Below the pieces are notes generated by a model. It saw nothing but the letters and a program-made list of their open reading frames with translations. It did not search any database and had not been told where the DNA came from. From an uncultured Erysipelotrichaceae bacterium (lineage in GTDB: Bacteria > Bacillota_I > Bacilli_A > RFN20 > CAG-826): 14,224 nt of DNA. A program made the position numbers and the translations under genes. Location: contig CAMYZF010000027.1 in the NCBI GenBank assembly GCA_947303755.1, positions 1 through 14,224 of the forward strand, given 5' to 3'. Below are positions 1-7,184 of this stretch, piece by piece (position 1 is the stretch's first letter; each line of letters starts with the position of its first letter).

Positions 1-377
1 GTGAAATTCCATTTGATTGGTTGAGGCTTACCTTTCTCGTTTTGAGTGATTAACCACTTGTAAAGAGGATCGGCTTTATCACCTTTAACTTCAATCTTTT
101 TAAATCTAGGAAACTTAGTGTTGAATCTAAGTGAACAGATTTGGTTAATCTCTTCATCGCTATGAGGCGCTTGATGGAAGAATTGATTGCAGGGGAAGTC
201 TAACACTTCAAAACCTTTCTCGTTAAGTTCTTCATACATCGCTTCAATCGCGTCGTATTGTGGGGTGAAACCACATTTAGTCGCGGTGTTCACAATTAGG
301 AGCACTTTTCCTTCGTATTTCTTCAAAGAAACCATTTCTCCTGATTGGTTCAAAACAGCAAAATCATAAACAGTCAT
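1..377 (-). CDS. Glutathione peroxidase family protein (thiol peroxidase), C-terminus cut by window edge
   Basis: The first 125 codons of a GPx/BtuE-like peroxidase, which reduces hydrogen or lipid peroxides, in bacteria usually at the expense of thioredoxin. Reading from the ATG at 377, the peroxidatic residue is Cys35 in the motif NTATKCGFTPQY; its codon is TGT, so this is the cysteine and not the selenocysteine type. The second signature FPCNQF is at 61-66 and carries the catalytic Gln65 and the Cys63 usual in thioredoxin-linked members. The Trp-Asn pair of the catalytic tetrad (WNF, 123-125) is the last thing before the edge. Families of this type are about 155-185 residues, so roughly the last fifth is missing. 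An AAAGGA ribosome site lies 7 bases before the ATG. The gene follows the upstream membrane-protein gene after 13 bases with no terminator, so it is probably co-transcribed with it. The family is clear; the physiological reductant is not. Confidence 0.93.
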   Translation of the reverse strand, partial: MTVYDFAVLNQSGEMVSLKKYEGKVLLIVNTATKCGFTPQYDAIEAMYEELNEKGFEVLDFPCNQFFHQAPHSDEEINQICSLRFNTKFPRFKKIEVKGDKADPLYKWLITQNEKGKPQPIKWNF

Positions 378-390
378 ATTTATATCCTTT

Positions 391-1506
391 CTATCCCACT
401 AAAGAAGTGAGGAATTGATAAATACTTTCGATATATACAAATACCACTAAACCAATACCGGCAAGAGGAATAATGATATCCAAGTTACTTTGTTTGTGAG
501 TTCTTGTGTAGGAGTAAAGAAGAATAAATGGAATAGCGATAATCATCGCGGAGCATTGTCCGAGCTGATAAATACTCATAATTTCACTGAAGTAAGAAAA
601 CTCTGCACCCATATATCCTGTATAGTAGGCAAATACACCAATCAAAAGGAAGACTTCCGCAACAGCAACAAAGAGAATAATTGTCACAAGAGTTACTGAA
701 ACCGAGAAGGAATTGCGGTTGGTTTTTAAATATTCATGATAATCGTGATGAGTCGCTCCAAGAGAAACAAATATCTTCTCTCGATACTTAAACCAAAGGC
801 TCATTAAAACGAAAATTAAGAATACGAGTGGTGATTTAGTCGCCATAAACGGATGGAAATAGAATGAAAGGCTAATTTGACCTGTTCCGCTCAGGATTCT
901 TAAGATGTATGAAGTGATAATAAAAGCAACAGGGAATAAAGAGAATAATCTAAAAATTATGCGCTTTTTGCCGATAAAAATCTTTTTTGGATTAAGGTTA
1001 ACGAAGAAGTGGAAAAGAGTGAACATGAATAAATCAGCAAAGACGTTAATCCCAACATGATCTTTCAAAAAACTGTTCACATAAGAATCAACCATAGTTT
1101 CCGATAAACCAAGTTGGACGAATAGACCATTAATATATCTTAAATAAAGAAGACAGAAGCCCACGCCTATCGCGAGATAGCCTAATCCGTATATCAAAAG
1201 GAAGTGTTGAGGCTTTTTCTGGCCACTTAACACCAAAGAGAACGAAGCGATGATAAAAAGTGGGGTAGCAAGGGAAGCAATAAAGTTCAAAATGGTTATT
1301 TGAATATTGTTAAACTGGGACATTCCAAAGATTCGAGATGAAATCGAGGCAAATACAAGTGCTTGGCCACACGCAAAAGCAATCCAACCAATAATTCTCA
1401 AGGCTCGATAGGACAACGGACCTCGATACTTCATATCAGGACGGTCAATAAATTTAGCTCTAAACTTTTTTAGTCTAGCTTGTTTTCTCTCTGCTCTTGT
1501 TTTCAT
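391..1506 (-). CDS. Polytopic membrane protein of unknown function
   Basis: A 371-residue protein I do not recognise. It starts with a strongly basic cytoplasmic tail (residues 1-35, many Lys/Arg) and then has about nine hydrophobic stretches, roughly at 36-56, 68-92, 102-122, 153-172, 184-204, 224-240, 266-296, 316-334 and 343-364. No catalytic motif stands out; a His-rich patch (ATHHDYHEY, 251-259) sits in a loop between helices. The ATG overlaps the TGA of the lipoprotein gene before it (ATGA junction at 1503-1506) and no Shine-Dalgarno is visible, so translation is probably coupled to that gene. The coupling suggests the two products act together at the membrane, for example as a membrane module with a lipoprotein partner. 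This is inference only. A transporter or an enzyme acting on lipid substrates would also fit. Confidence 0.8.
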   Translation of the reverse strand: MKTRAERKQARLKKFRAKFIDRPDMKYRGPLSYRALRIIGWIAFACGQALVFASISSRIFGMSQFNNIQITILNFIASLATPLFIIASFSLVLSGQKKPQHFLLIYGLGYLAIGVGFCLLYLRYINGLFVQLGLSETMVDSYVNSFLKDHVGINVFADLFMFTLFHFFVNLNPKKIFIGKKRIIFRLFSLFPVAFIITSYILRILSGTGQISLSFYFHPFMATKSPLVFLIFVLMSLWFKYREKIFVSLGATHHDYHEYLKTNRNSFSVSVTLVTIILFVAVAEVFLLIGVFAYYTGYMGAEFSYFSEIMSIYQLGQCSAMIIAIPFILLYSYTRTHKQSNLDIIIPLAGIGLVVFVYIESIYQFLTSLVG

Positions 1507-2486
1507 AATTTATAGCTGTTGAAGAAGATTACAACATCCTCAGAAATAGTTGATTTATTGATTGCTTTCCATTGCTCTTCGTCGCCTTCAAAATGAATGA
1601 TACTTAAAGCGTGATGAGTGAAATTATTATCGGCAATTTCCACATATTTTGGTAAATAGACAATATTTAGCTTCTTGAGTCTAGAGGTAACGTTATCATT
1701 AATTTTTGTAACAATTTTCCCGTCATAAGTTTTTGGGAAAACAATCTCACCATTTGTCGGCACAAAATTGACTTTTGAGACCGCATAAGAAGCTTCATCG
1801 ATAACTTCGAAATCAAGAATTTGCTCAGGAACGCAGTAAAGAGTGGTTGGTCCTGTAATAACAAACTCAGAATCAATTTCTTCACTTAGCTCAGCATCGC
1901 TATAGAACGTAGAAGCACTCATTAAGTAGTCCTCGCTAATCCAAGGATAGTCAATCGGTGACCTTCCTTCTGGGATTTGTCTAACTTCACTAACCCCTTC
2001 TCCTAAAACAAAGGTGACATCATATTTCTCACGAATATCATCTGGTCTTTCATATAAATGAAAAACTAGTTGTTTGTCTAGATATTGGAAAGAGAAATTA
2101 TGTTTCTCTTGAGCGTAGGAAACGGGAAGTTCACAGTTAAAATCTACTACTTGATAACTATCTGGAGTAAGTTTATATCTTTCAACTTGGTAGCCTTGTG
2201 TATATGTTTTCTTTTCTGAAATCTCGTTAGTGATAATTGGATCATAGAATCTAAAAGAGACTGTGGATTGACCAGAATAAACAAGCAACATTGAAAAAGA
2301 AACGATGTGGTTCTCCTCATTGGTCTTTTCTTTAATTGGAGTGAAATAAAAATCGTAATCTCCATCTGAAAAAGCTGGGGTGTCCAAATAAATCTCATTT
2401 ATCGTTTTGACATCAAGACGAGCACATCCAGTCAATGCCGATACAGCAATTGGAAGAATAAAGAAAAGCTTGTTTCGCATATTCAT
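1503..2486 (-). CDS. Predicted surface lipoprotein with InlB/Flg_new-like and LRR_5-like segments
   Basis: A 327-residue exported lipoprotein. The N-terminus is a lipoprotein signal peptide (basic MNMRNK, hydrophobic core, lipobox LTGC with the lipidated Cys21). Residues about 25-150 form an unassigned beta-rich region. Residues about 155-220 resemble an InlB B-repeat/Flg_new-type module, ending in FYSDAEL and later TTLYCV. Residues about 235-325 resemble the BspA-type leucine-rich repeat (LRR_5): FPKTYDGKIVTKI, a YLPKYVEIADNNF turn, and the common terminal IHFEGDEEQWKAI. These modules occur in surface adhesion or scaffold proteins of Firmicutes and Mollicutes relatives. An in-frame TAA at 2496-2498 limits the start to ATG 2486 or ATG 2480. 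Neither has a Shine-Dalgarno, and a -10-like box lies 6 bases upstream. It is the first gene of the three-gene minus-strand unit. Domain calls are by eye; the ligand is unknown. Confidence 0.85.
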   Translation of the reverse strand: MNMRNKLFFILPIAVSALTGCARLDVKTINEIYLDTPAFSDGDYDFYFTPIKEKTNEENHIVSFSMLLVYSGQSTVSFRFYDPIITNEISEKKTYTQGYQVERYKLTPDSYQVVDFNCELPVSYAQEKHNFSFQYLDKQLVFHLYERPDDIREKYDVTFVLGEGVSEVRQIPEGRSPIDYPWISEDYLMSASTFYSDAELSEEIDSEFVITGPTTLYCVPEQILDFEVIDEASYAVSKVNFVPTNGEIVFPKTYDGKIVTKINDNVTSRLKKLNIVYLPKYVEIADNNFTHHALSIIHFEGDEEQWKAINKSTISEDVVIFFNSYKL

Positions 2487-2492
2487 ATAAGC

Positions 2493-2498
2493 ATTTTA
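2493..2498 (-). promoter_or_regulatory. Candidate -10 box of the lipoprotein operon, possible leaderless start
   Basis: Read on the minus strand, TAAAAT is directly preceded by TG and ends 6 bases before ATG 2486. Transcription starts usually fall about 6-7 bases past the -10 box, which would place the first mRNA base at or next to the start codon. No convincing -35 box is seen, and the region is very AT-rich, so a chance match is possible. Confidence 0.4.
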
Positions 2499-2523
2499 CA
2501 TTATTTAGTTAAAAAACATTGAG

Positions 2524-2540
2524 AAAAATTCAAAATTTTT
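2524..2540. repeat. 7-bp inverted repeat in the divergent intergenic region
   Basis: AAAAATT-CAA-AATTTTT, a perfect inverted repeat with a 3-base loop, lies between the divergent lipoprotein and pckA genes. It could be an operator or just AT-rich sequence. The rest of the 141-base gap (2487-2627) holds promoter-like sequence and no gene that I can support. Confidence 0.35.
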
Positions 2541-2576
2541 AATTAATCGCAATCACTTATCTTTTGAAATGATTTT

Positions 2577-2593
2577 CTTTTTCTAAGAAAGAG
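2577..2593. repeat. Inverted repeat upstream of pckA, possible operator
   Basis: CTTTTTC-TAA-GAAAGAG can pair over 7 bp (one G-T pair) with a 3-base loop. It ends just before the TATAGAAT stretch that could be the pckA -10 region, so it is placed where a repressor or activator site could lie. No regulator family can be assigned from the sequence. Confidence 0.3.
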
Positions 2594-2595
2594 TG

Positions 2596-2603
2596 TATAG
2601 AAT
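2596..2603 (+). promoter_or_regulatory. Candidate -10 region of pckA
   Basis: TATAGAAT lies about 25 bases before the pckA start codon and 10 bases before its ribosome site, a normal layout for a leadered mRNA. No good -35 hexamer is found at 16-18 bases upstream, so the exact box (TATAGA or TAGAAT) is uncertain. Confidence 0.35.
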
Positions 2604-2627
2604 ATATATGCTGAAAGGAAATCCTAT

Positions 2628-4175
2628 ATGCCTAACAAATTTTACAATTTAAGTGTTGATGAACTCATTAAACACGCAGTTAGTAATAAAGAAGGCGTAA
2701 TTGCCTCTAATGGAGCCTTATCTCTAAAAACCGGTAAATTCACTGGTCGAGCTCCAAAAGATAAATTTATCGTTGATACTCCAGCGGTTCATAATGACAT
2801 CGCTTGGGGTAAAGTTAATCGCCCAATCTCTTTAGAGAAGTTTAATGCGATTAAAGACAAAGTCTTAAAACATTTAGAAAGTGTCGATAATTACATTTTC
2901 CAAGGTTTTGCTGGTGCAGATCCAAAATACCGTCTTAAATTCAAAGTGGTCAACGAACTCGCATCGCAAAATTTATTCATTCATCAATTACTAGTAAGAC
3001 CAACTAAGGATGAACTAGAAAAATTTGGTAAGGAAGACTATGTAATTTATGTCGCTCCAAACTATAAATGTGACCCAGCAGTTGATGGTACAAATTCCGA
3101 AGCATTCATAGGTCTAGACTATGAACATCACGTCATTGTCATTGCTGGTTCAGCCTATTCTGGAGAGATCAAAAAATCGGTTTTCTCCACGATGAATTAT
3201 GTGATGCCAAAAAGAGAAGTTTTACCAATGCATTGCTCCGCGAATGTTGATCCTAAAAATGGTGATGTCGCTATCTTCTTTGGTTTAAGTGGAACAGGTA
3301 AAACTACCTTATCCGCTGATCCTAATCGACTTCTCATTGGCGATGATGAACATGGATGGAGCAAAGATGGTGTATTCAATTTCGAAGGTGGTTGCTATGC
3401 AAAATGTATCAATTTAACCGAAGAAAACGAACCAGACATCTATCACGCGATTAAACGTGGTGCGGTCATGGAAAACGTCATCTTAAATGCTAAAAATGAA
3501 CCTGATTATTTTGATAATTCCATCACTGAAAACACTCGTGTTGGTTATCCAGTTGATTTTATCAAAAATGCTAAAATCCCAAGTGTCGGTGGAATTCCAA
3601 AAGTTATCATCTTCTTAACCGCTGATGCCTTTGGAGTGCTCCCACCAGTTTCGAAATTATCTAAAGAAGCGGCGATGTATCACTTCATCACCGGTTTCAC
3701 TTCCAAAGTTGCGGGTACCGAAGAAGGTATCAAACAGCCAGAACCAACCTTCTCCACATTATTTGGAGAACCATTCATGCCGCTTTCACCATTTGTCTAC
3801 GCTAATATGCTTGGTGAAAGAATCGATAAATATGGCACCCAAGTTTACTTGGTCAACACCGGTTGGGCTGGTGGAACTGCTACAAGTGGTGCATCACGTA
3901 TCAAACTTCGCTACACCAGAAACATGGTTTCCGCGATTTTAGATGGAAGCATCAACAAAGCAACCTTCAAACATGATCCAATCTTCAATCTTGAAGTTCC
4001 AACGGAATTAAAAGATGTTCCAACTGAACTCTTAAGTCCAAAAGATTATTGGGTTAACAAGAAGGAATATGAAGAAACCGCTAACAAGTTAGCGAAGATG
4101 TTTGAAGAAAACTTCAAAACCAAGTATCCAGACATTCCAGATCACATTCGAAATGCTGGTCCAAAAGCTAAATAA
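2628..4175 (+). CDS. pckA: Phosphoenolpyruvate carboxykinase (ATP)
   Basis: A complete 515-residue cytosolic enzyme that interconverts oxaloacetate plus ATP with PEP, CO2 and ADP. In fermentative gut bacteria it often runs toward oxaloacetate, saving ATP on the way to C4 acids. All family signatures of the ATP type are visible: the oxaloacetate/PEP-binding TGR at 39-41, the YSGEIKKSVF segment (177-186), the metal-ligand region MHCSAN (201-206), the P-loop GLSGTGKT (219-226), the kinase-2 motif DDEHGW (239-244), EGGCYAK (253-259), and a C-terminal nucleotide-binding stretch beginning NTGWAGG. Length is close to the usual 525-540 residues. The ATG at 2628 has a good AAAGGA site 8 bases upstream. 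The gene stands alone: divergent from the lipoprotein operon and closed by an intrinsic terminator, so it is probably monocistronic. Nothing is missing or broken. Confidence 0.98.
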   Translation: MPNKFYNLSVDELIKHAVSNKEGVIASNGALSLKTGKFTGRAPKDKFIVDTPAVHNDIAWGKVNRPISLEKFNAIKDKVLKHLESVDNYIFQGFAGADPKYRLKFKVVNELASQNLFIHQLLVRPTKDELEKFGKEDYVIYVAPNYKCDPAVDGTNSEAFIGLDYEHHVIVIAGSAYSGEIKKSVFSTMNYVMPKREVLPMHCSANVDPKNGDVAIFFGLSGTGKTTLSADPNRLLIGDDEHGWSKDGVFNFEGGCYAKCINLTEENEPDIYHAIKRGAVMENVILNAKNEPDYFDNSITENTRVGYPVDFIKNAKIPSVGGIPKVIIFLTADAFGVLPPVSKLSKEAAMYHFITGFTSKVAGTEEGIKQPEPTFSTLFGEPFMPLSPFVYANMLGERIDKYGTQVYLVNTGWAGGTATSGASRIKLRYTRNMVSAILDGSINKATFKHDPIFNLEVPTELKDVPTELLSPKDYWVNKKEYEETANKLAKMFEENFKTKYPDIPDHIRNAGPKAK

Positions 4176-4177
4176 GG

Positions 4178-4200
4178 GAGAGAGAAAATCTCTCTTTTAT
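4178..4200 (+). terminator. Rho-independent terminator of pckA
   Basis: GAGAGA (4178-4183) pairs perfectly with TCTCTC (4189-4194) around a GAAAA loop and is followed by TTTTATTTTATTT. It begins 2 bases after the pckA stop codon. The stem is only 6 bp, but the layout is standard. Confidence 0.82.
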
Positions 4201-4212
4201 TTTATTTAGTGC

Positions 4213-4221
4213 TGGTATAAT
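4213..4221 (+). promoter_or_regulatory. Extended -10 promoter before the glycan operon
   Basis: TGGTATAAT is a perfect extended -10 element (TGn followed by TATAAT at 4216-4221). The -35 position would fall in the pckA terminator and shows no consensus, which extended -10 promoters tolerate. Transcription would start near 4228, giving a leader of about 45 bases that contains the hairpin at 4239-4255 but no Shine-Dalgarno. Confidence 0.6.
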
Positions 4222-4238
4222 AAAATTAAAATATGTAG

Positions 4239-4255
4239 CGTTTCAGTTAGAAACG
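4239..4255 (+). repeat. 6-bp hairpin in the operon leader
   Basis: CGTTTC-AGTTA-GAAACG is a perfect 6-bp inverted repeat with a 5-base loop. It lies between the extended -10 promoter and the first start codon. No U-tract follows, so it is not a terminator. It may be an operator or a leader RNA structure. Confidence 0.45.
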
Positions 4256-4257
4256 TG

Positions 4258-4263
4258 TATGAT
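4258..4263 (+). promoter_or_regulatory. Second candidate -10 box, close to the start codon of the 4273 gene
   Basis: TATGAT, directly preceded by TG, ends 9 bases before ATG 4273. If used, the transcript would begin within about 3 bases of the ATG. It competes with the better TGGTATAAT element upstream, so it is offered as an alternative. Confidence 0.3.
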
Positions 4264-4272
4264 TTTTAGCAT

Positions 4273-5892
4273 ATGGCTCTTAACCCAAAGCAAAAGAAAA
4301 AGCTCAGAATTGGAATAATCATAGCTAGTATAGTGACATTATTGATTGCGACCCCAATCGCAGCTTTTTACGCTATGCTTTATGATTCAAGAGCTAAAGA
4401 CACTAAAGTCGACGATGAAGATCGATATTTAAGAATCTTTGCCGATGAAATTACTCATAGCTTTGATAATCTTAATGCTGACAACACTATCTCGTTACAA
4501 TTTAGTGAAGAGAAAATAAACCAAACTTTAAAAGTTATTAAGACCAGAAGTTATGAATTTGGTCGATATGTAACAAATGTTGAATATAATTTTGATAACA
4601 AAGAGTTTTATATCGACATTCAAATCCCTCTTTTCAAGACTCGATTAATTGCTTCAGTTAATCCTTACTACGATGAAGTTGAGAAAGATTTAGTAATCGA
4701 AGTTAAAAACTTAAGAGCAGGTAGAGTGGATTCGATGATGGGGCTTGCAACTAAACTAATTGATAACGAAAACATCTTAAAAGCTTTGCTTTGGATGTTA
4801 GATGCAATGTCTTTAAACGTTAACTTTGACCGTCAAAACATGGCTTTTAGATATCCAATCGAAAACATTGTTTACGATTTGTATTCAATTTCATTATCAG
4901 ACCAATCATCTTTGATCGCAGGGCTTATGTCTCAAATTGTTCAAGACAATGAATCAAACGTTTCTTTAGAAAATAAGACATTTGCGGCTAAATTCGGTGA
5001 TTATGGCGTGAATAAATACGAATTACCTGGTTTTAATTATTCTTGGCCAATTGAGAAAAATATAAACAAATATATTCGCCCAATGATTCAAAATGGCGTT
5101 TTCGAATGTATCAACAATCATGAACAATTAAAAACACTTCGCTATCTCCTTCTTGGCTATCAAAATATCACCTTAGAAGAACAAAATAGCTTAAAAGAAC
5201 TTAATTTAGCGCCATATGGTTTTGAAGATGTTTCAACTTACGAAAGCGAATCTCAAGAAAGACTAACTCAAAAATTAGACTTATCCGATTTAATCGTCGC
5301 TAAGATTAATAATGAAATCGAAACTAATGGCAACAAATTTACAAAAGGATATAGTTTCAATATCAAAGTAAATGAAAACGAGATGGCAAGAGCATTCTAT
5401 GATGCTCCAATGCTATTCAATGGTTATTGCCCATCATCATTAAATGGCGAAGACATTCATTATTTAGTAAACGACAGTGTTTACTTCAACTTCTTGGATG
5501 GTTCTTTTGCAATTGTTAATAATTTCAATATTGACAATAACAATTTAGCGCATTCTGGTTTTTTCTCTTTGAAAGAGAAAAAAGACCACATTTTCTCATT
5601 CAGTATGGATGAAACTATGTTTGGTGATAAGCCTGCTTGTCCGCAATCAGATTGGTCATATGCTCTTCTTTTAAGCAGCCGGATTTACCAAAGTGATGGA
5701 TGGCTTAGACTTGATATCATTAACAAAGATGGTTTGCACAAAACAAAGAAAGAAAACTACACTTTAGTGTTTGATTTTAACGTTCCTATCCAGGAATCTA
5801 AATTACGAAAAACTTTAGAAGAGAAAGACTTAACCTTCGAAACCGCTCTCAGTTTCACTGATGAAGATATGGTTTTGACCGTTACAATGTAA
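4273..5892 (+). CDS. Single-pass extracytoplasmic protein of unknown function, possibly YpmS/DUF2140-like
   Basis: A 539-residue protein with a basic N-terminus, one membrane anchor at about 12-36 and a large predicted outside part. The start is forced: an in-frame TAG at 4267-4269 leaves ATG 4273 as the first possible codon, and later ATGs would lose the anchor. No Shine-Dalgarno is present. The first outside part (about 70-205) has a helix-forming LQFSEEKINQTL followed by strands such as FYIDIQIPLFKTRLIASV and LVIEVKNLRAGRV. This pattern reminds me of YpmS/DUF2140-type proteins, but the match is by eye and weak. A second stretch (about 360-535) again runs NIKVNENEMARAF followed by strand-rich sequence, so the fold may be duplicated. 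It is the first gene of the glycan operon and ends 2 bases before the flippase gene, which suggests a role in exporting or attaching the glycan. I do not know the family. Confidence 0.8.
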   Translation: MALNPKQKKKLRIGIIIASIVTLLIATPIAAFYAMLYDSRAKDTKVDDEDRYLRIFADEITHSFDNLNADNTISLQFSEEKINQTLKVIKTRSYEFGRYVTNVEYNFDNKEFYIDIQIPLFKTRLIASVNPYYDEVEKDLVIEVKNLRAGRVDSMMGLATKLIDNENILKALLWMLDAMSLNVNFDRQNMAFRYPIENIVYDLYSISLSDQSSLIAGLMSQIVQDNESNVSLENKTFAAKFGDYGVNKYELPGFNYSWPIEKNINKYIRPMIQNGVFECINNHEQLKTLRYLLLGYQNITLEEQNSLKELNLAPYGFEDVSTYESESQERLTQKLDLSDLIVAKINNEIETNGNKFTKGYSFNIKVNENEMARAFYDAPMLFNGYCPSSLNGEDIHYLVNDSVYFNFLDGSFAIVNNFNIDNNNLAHSGFFSLKEKKDHIFSFSMDETMFGDKPACPQSDWSYALLLSSRIYQSDGWLRLDIINKDGLHKTKKENYTLVFDFNVPIQESKLRKTLEEKDLTFETALSFTDEDMVLTVTM

Positions 5893-5894
5893 TT

Positions 5895-7184
5895 ATGGAA
5901 GAAACATTTGTTCGCCCAAATTATAAAAAAGATGCGCTAATCAATACGATTGCGAATATTTCATATTTGTTCGCTTTGTGGCTCATGACTTTCTTAACAC
6001 CGAAGATCGGTAACTTTGCGGATGCTGGTGTTTTCACAATTGCCCTTTCTGTCGCGAATATTTGCACAGCAATTTCAACCTATAACATCTCTATCTTCCA
6101 AGCTAGTGATGTAAATAAGAAATATAAAGATAATCATTATCTTTACTTTGGTCTAACCGCAACATTCATAAGCTTTCTAATTGCCTTAGGATTATGTTTT
6201 GGTTTTGGTTATTTAAGCGGACCAAACGGAGTCGCTATCTTTTTCAGTGTCTTCCTATACTATGTATTTAAATCTGCTGAAAACGTTTCTCTCATCTTTT
6301 ACGTCTCCATGCAAAGACAAGGAAAGATGTACTTATCTGGCTACTCACTTTTAGTGAAAGCAGTGGTGATGCTCGGTATTTTTGTGGGAGTGTACGCGCT
6401 TTCCAAATCACTCGTGCTCACGATGGGCGTGCTTGCTGTTTCTGCTTACGCATATCTATTTATTGTGGATTTCATCCTTGTTAAGAAATACTGTGGAAAC
6501 GTCTTAAAGATTGATAAGCCAAACTTTAAGTTTGCAATGACCTTATTTGTCGCTGCGGCGGCAGTGTGTATATATGGCTTCTCATTTGCGATGATTCCAT
6601 CGCTTCCAAGAATGATTTATGAAAAATTGCCTGAGGTAAGTCAGGAACAAGTCGGTTATTTTGGCACTATGGCGGCTATCACTGTTTTAATTCAAGCCGC
6701 GGTCAACGCTTTACTCGTGCCATTTATTCCAAAAATCACTAAAGCTTATAACGATAAAGGATTCAAAGAATTCTTTAAGATTATCGGAGGCTTTGTAGTT
6801 TTGATTGCAGGCCTAACTTTAGTGGCCTTCTTAATGTGTCACTTCTTAGGACATTGGGCTTTGACTCTATTCTATGGAGACTCCATTGGAGAATATTCTA
6901 GTGTCTTTAAGTGGATTGTCCTTGCCACTGGCTTACAGACTTTAATTATTTTGCTTGCGACTGTGTGCATTTCGATGCGTAAAAAGATAACGGTGGCAAT
7001 AGTTTCAATCGCTGGACTTATCGCTATGGGCGCTTTAGTCTATCCGCTAGTCGCATCATTTCATATGATGGGTATTGTTTACGTTTACTACATTTCATAC
7101 GGGGTCATGGCCCTTGGATTTATTGGAGTGTTATCATATTGTTTATATAAACAAATCAAACAAAAAAAGGAGATTTCTGAATGA
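5895..7184 (+). CDS. Wzx-like polysaccharide/oligosaccharide flippase (MOP superfamily)
   Basis: A 429-residue integral membrane protein with about twelve hydrophobic segments spread over its whole length, the usual size and layout of Wzx-type flippases, which move undecaprenyl-linked sugar chains across the cytoplasmic membrane. Typical features are the N-terminal amphipathic entry with the first helix around 15-35, the TPKIGNFADAGVF loop (35-47) resembling the conserved helix 1-2 region of polysaccharide-export MOP proteins, and a mid-protein VPFIPKITKAY loop (275-285). ATG 5895 lies 2 bases after the preceding stop with no Shine-Dalgarno, which implies coupling. Its TGA overlaps the next start (ATGA). 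The neighbours are glycan genes, which favours a glycan flippase over a MATE drug exporter or MurJ. The substrate is unknown. Confidence 0.82.
   Translation: MEETFVRPNYKKDALINTIANISYLFALWLMTFLTPKIGNFADAGVFTIALSVANICTAISTYNISIFQASDVNKKYKDNHYLYFGLTATFISFLIALGLCFGFGYLSGPNGVAIFFSVFLYYVFKSAENVSLIFYVSMQRQGKMYLSGYSLLVKAVVMLGIFVGVYALSKSLVLTMGVLAVSAYAYLFIVDFILVKKYCGNVLKIDKPNFKFAMTLFVAAAAVCIYGFSFAMIPSLPRMIYEKLPEVSQEQVGYFGTMAAITVLIQAAVNALLVPFIPKITKAYNDKGFKEFFKIIGGFVVLIAGLTLVAFLMCHFLGHWALTLFYGDSIGEYSSVFKWIVLATGLQTLIILLATVCISMRKKITVAIVSIAGLIAMGALVYPLVASFHMMGIVYVYYISYGVMALGFIGVLSYCLYKQIKQKKEISE

Noticed and set aside
273..275. Selenocysteine at the peroxidase active site
   Set aside because: The catalytic codon is TGT on the coding strand, so the enzyme is the ordinary cysteine type.
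490..699. Plus-strand open frame of 69 codons inside the 391-1506 gene
   Set aside because: It lies fully antisense to a coherent membrane-protein gene, has no ribosome site and encodes no recognisable protein.
3625..3942. Plus-strand open frame of 105 codons inside pckA
   Set aside because: An alternative frame within a highly conserved enzyme gene, with no ribosome site and no recognisable content.
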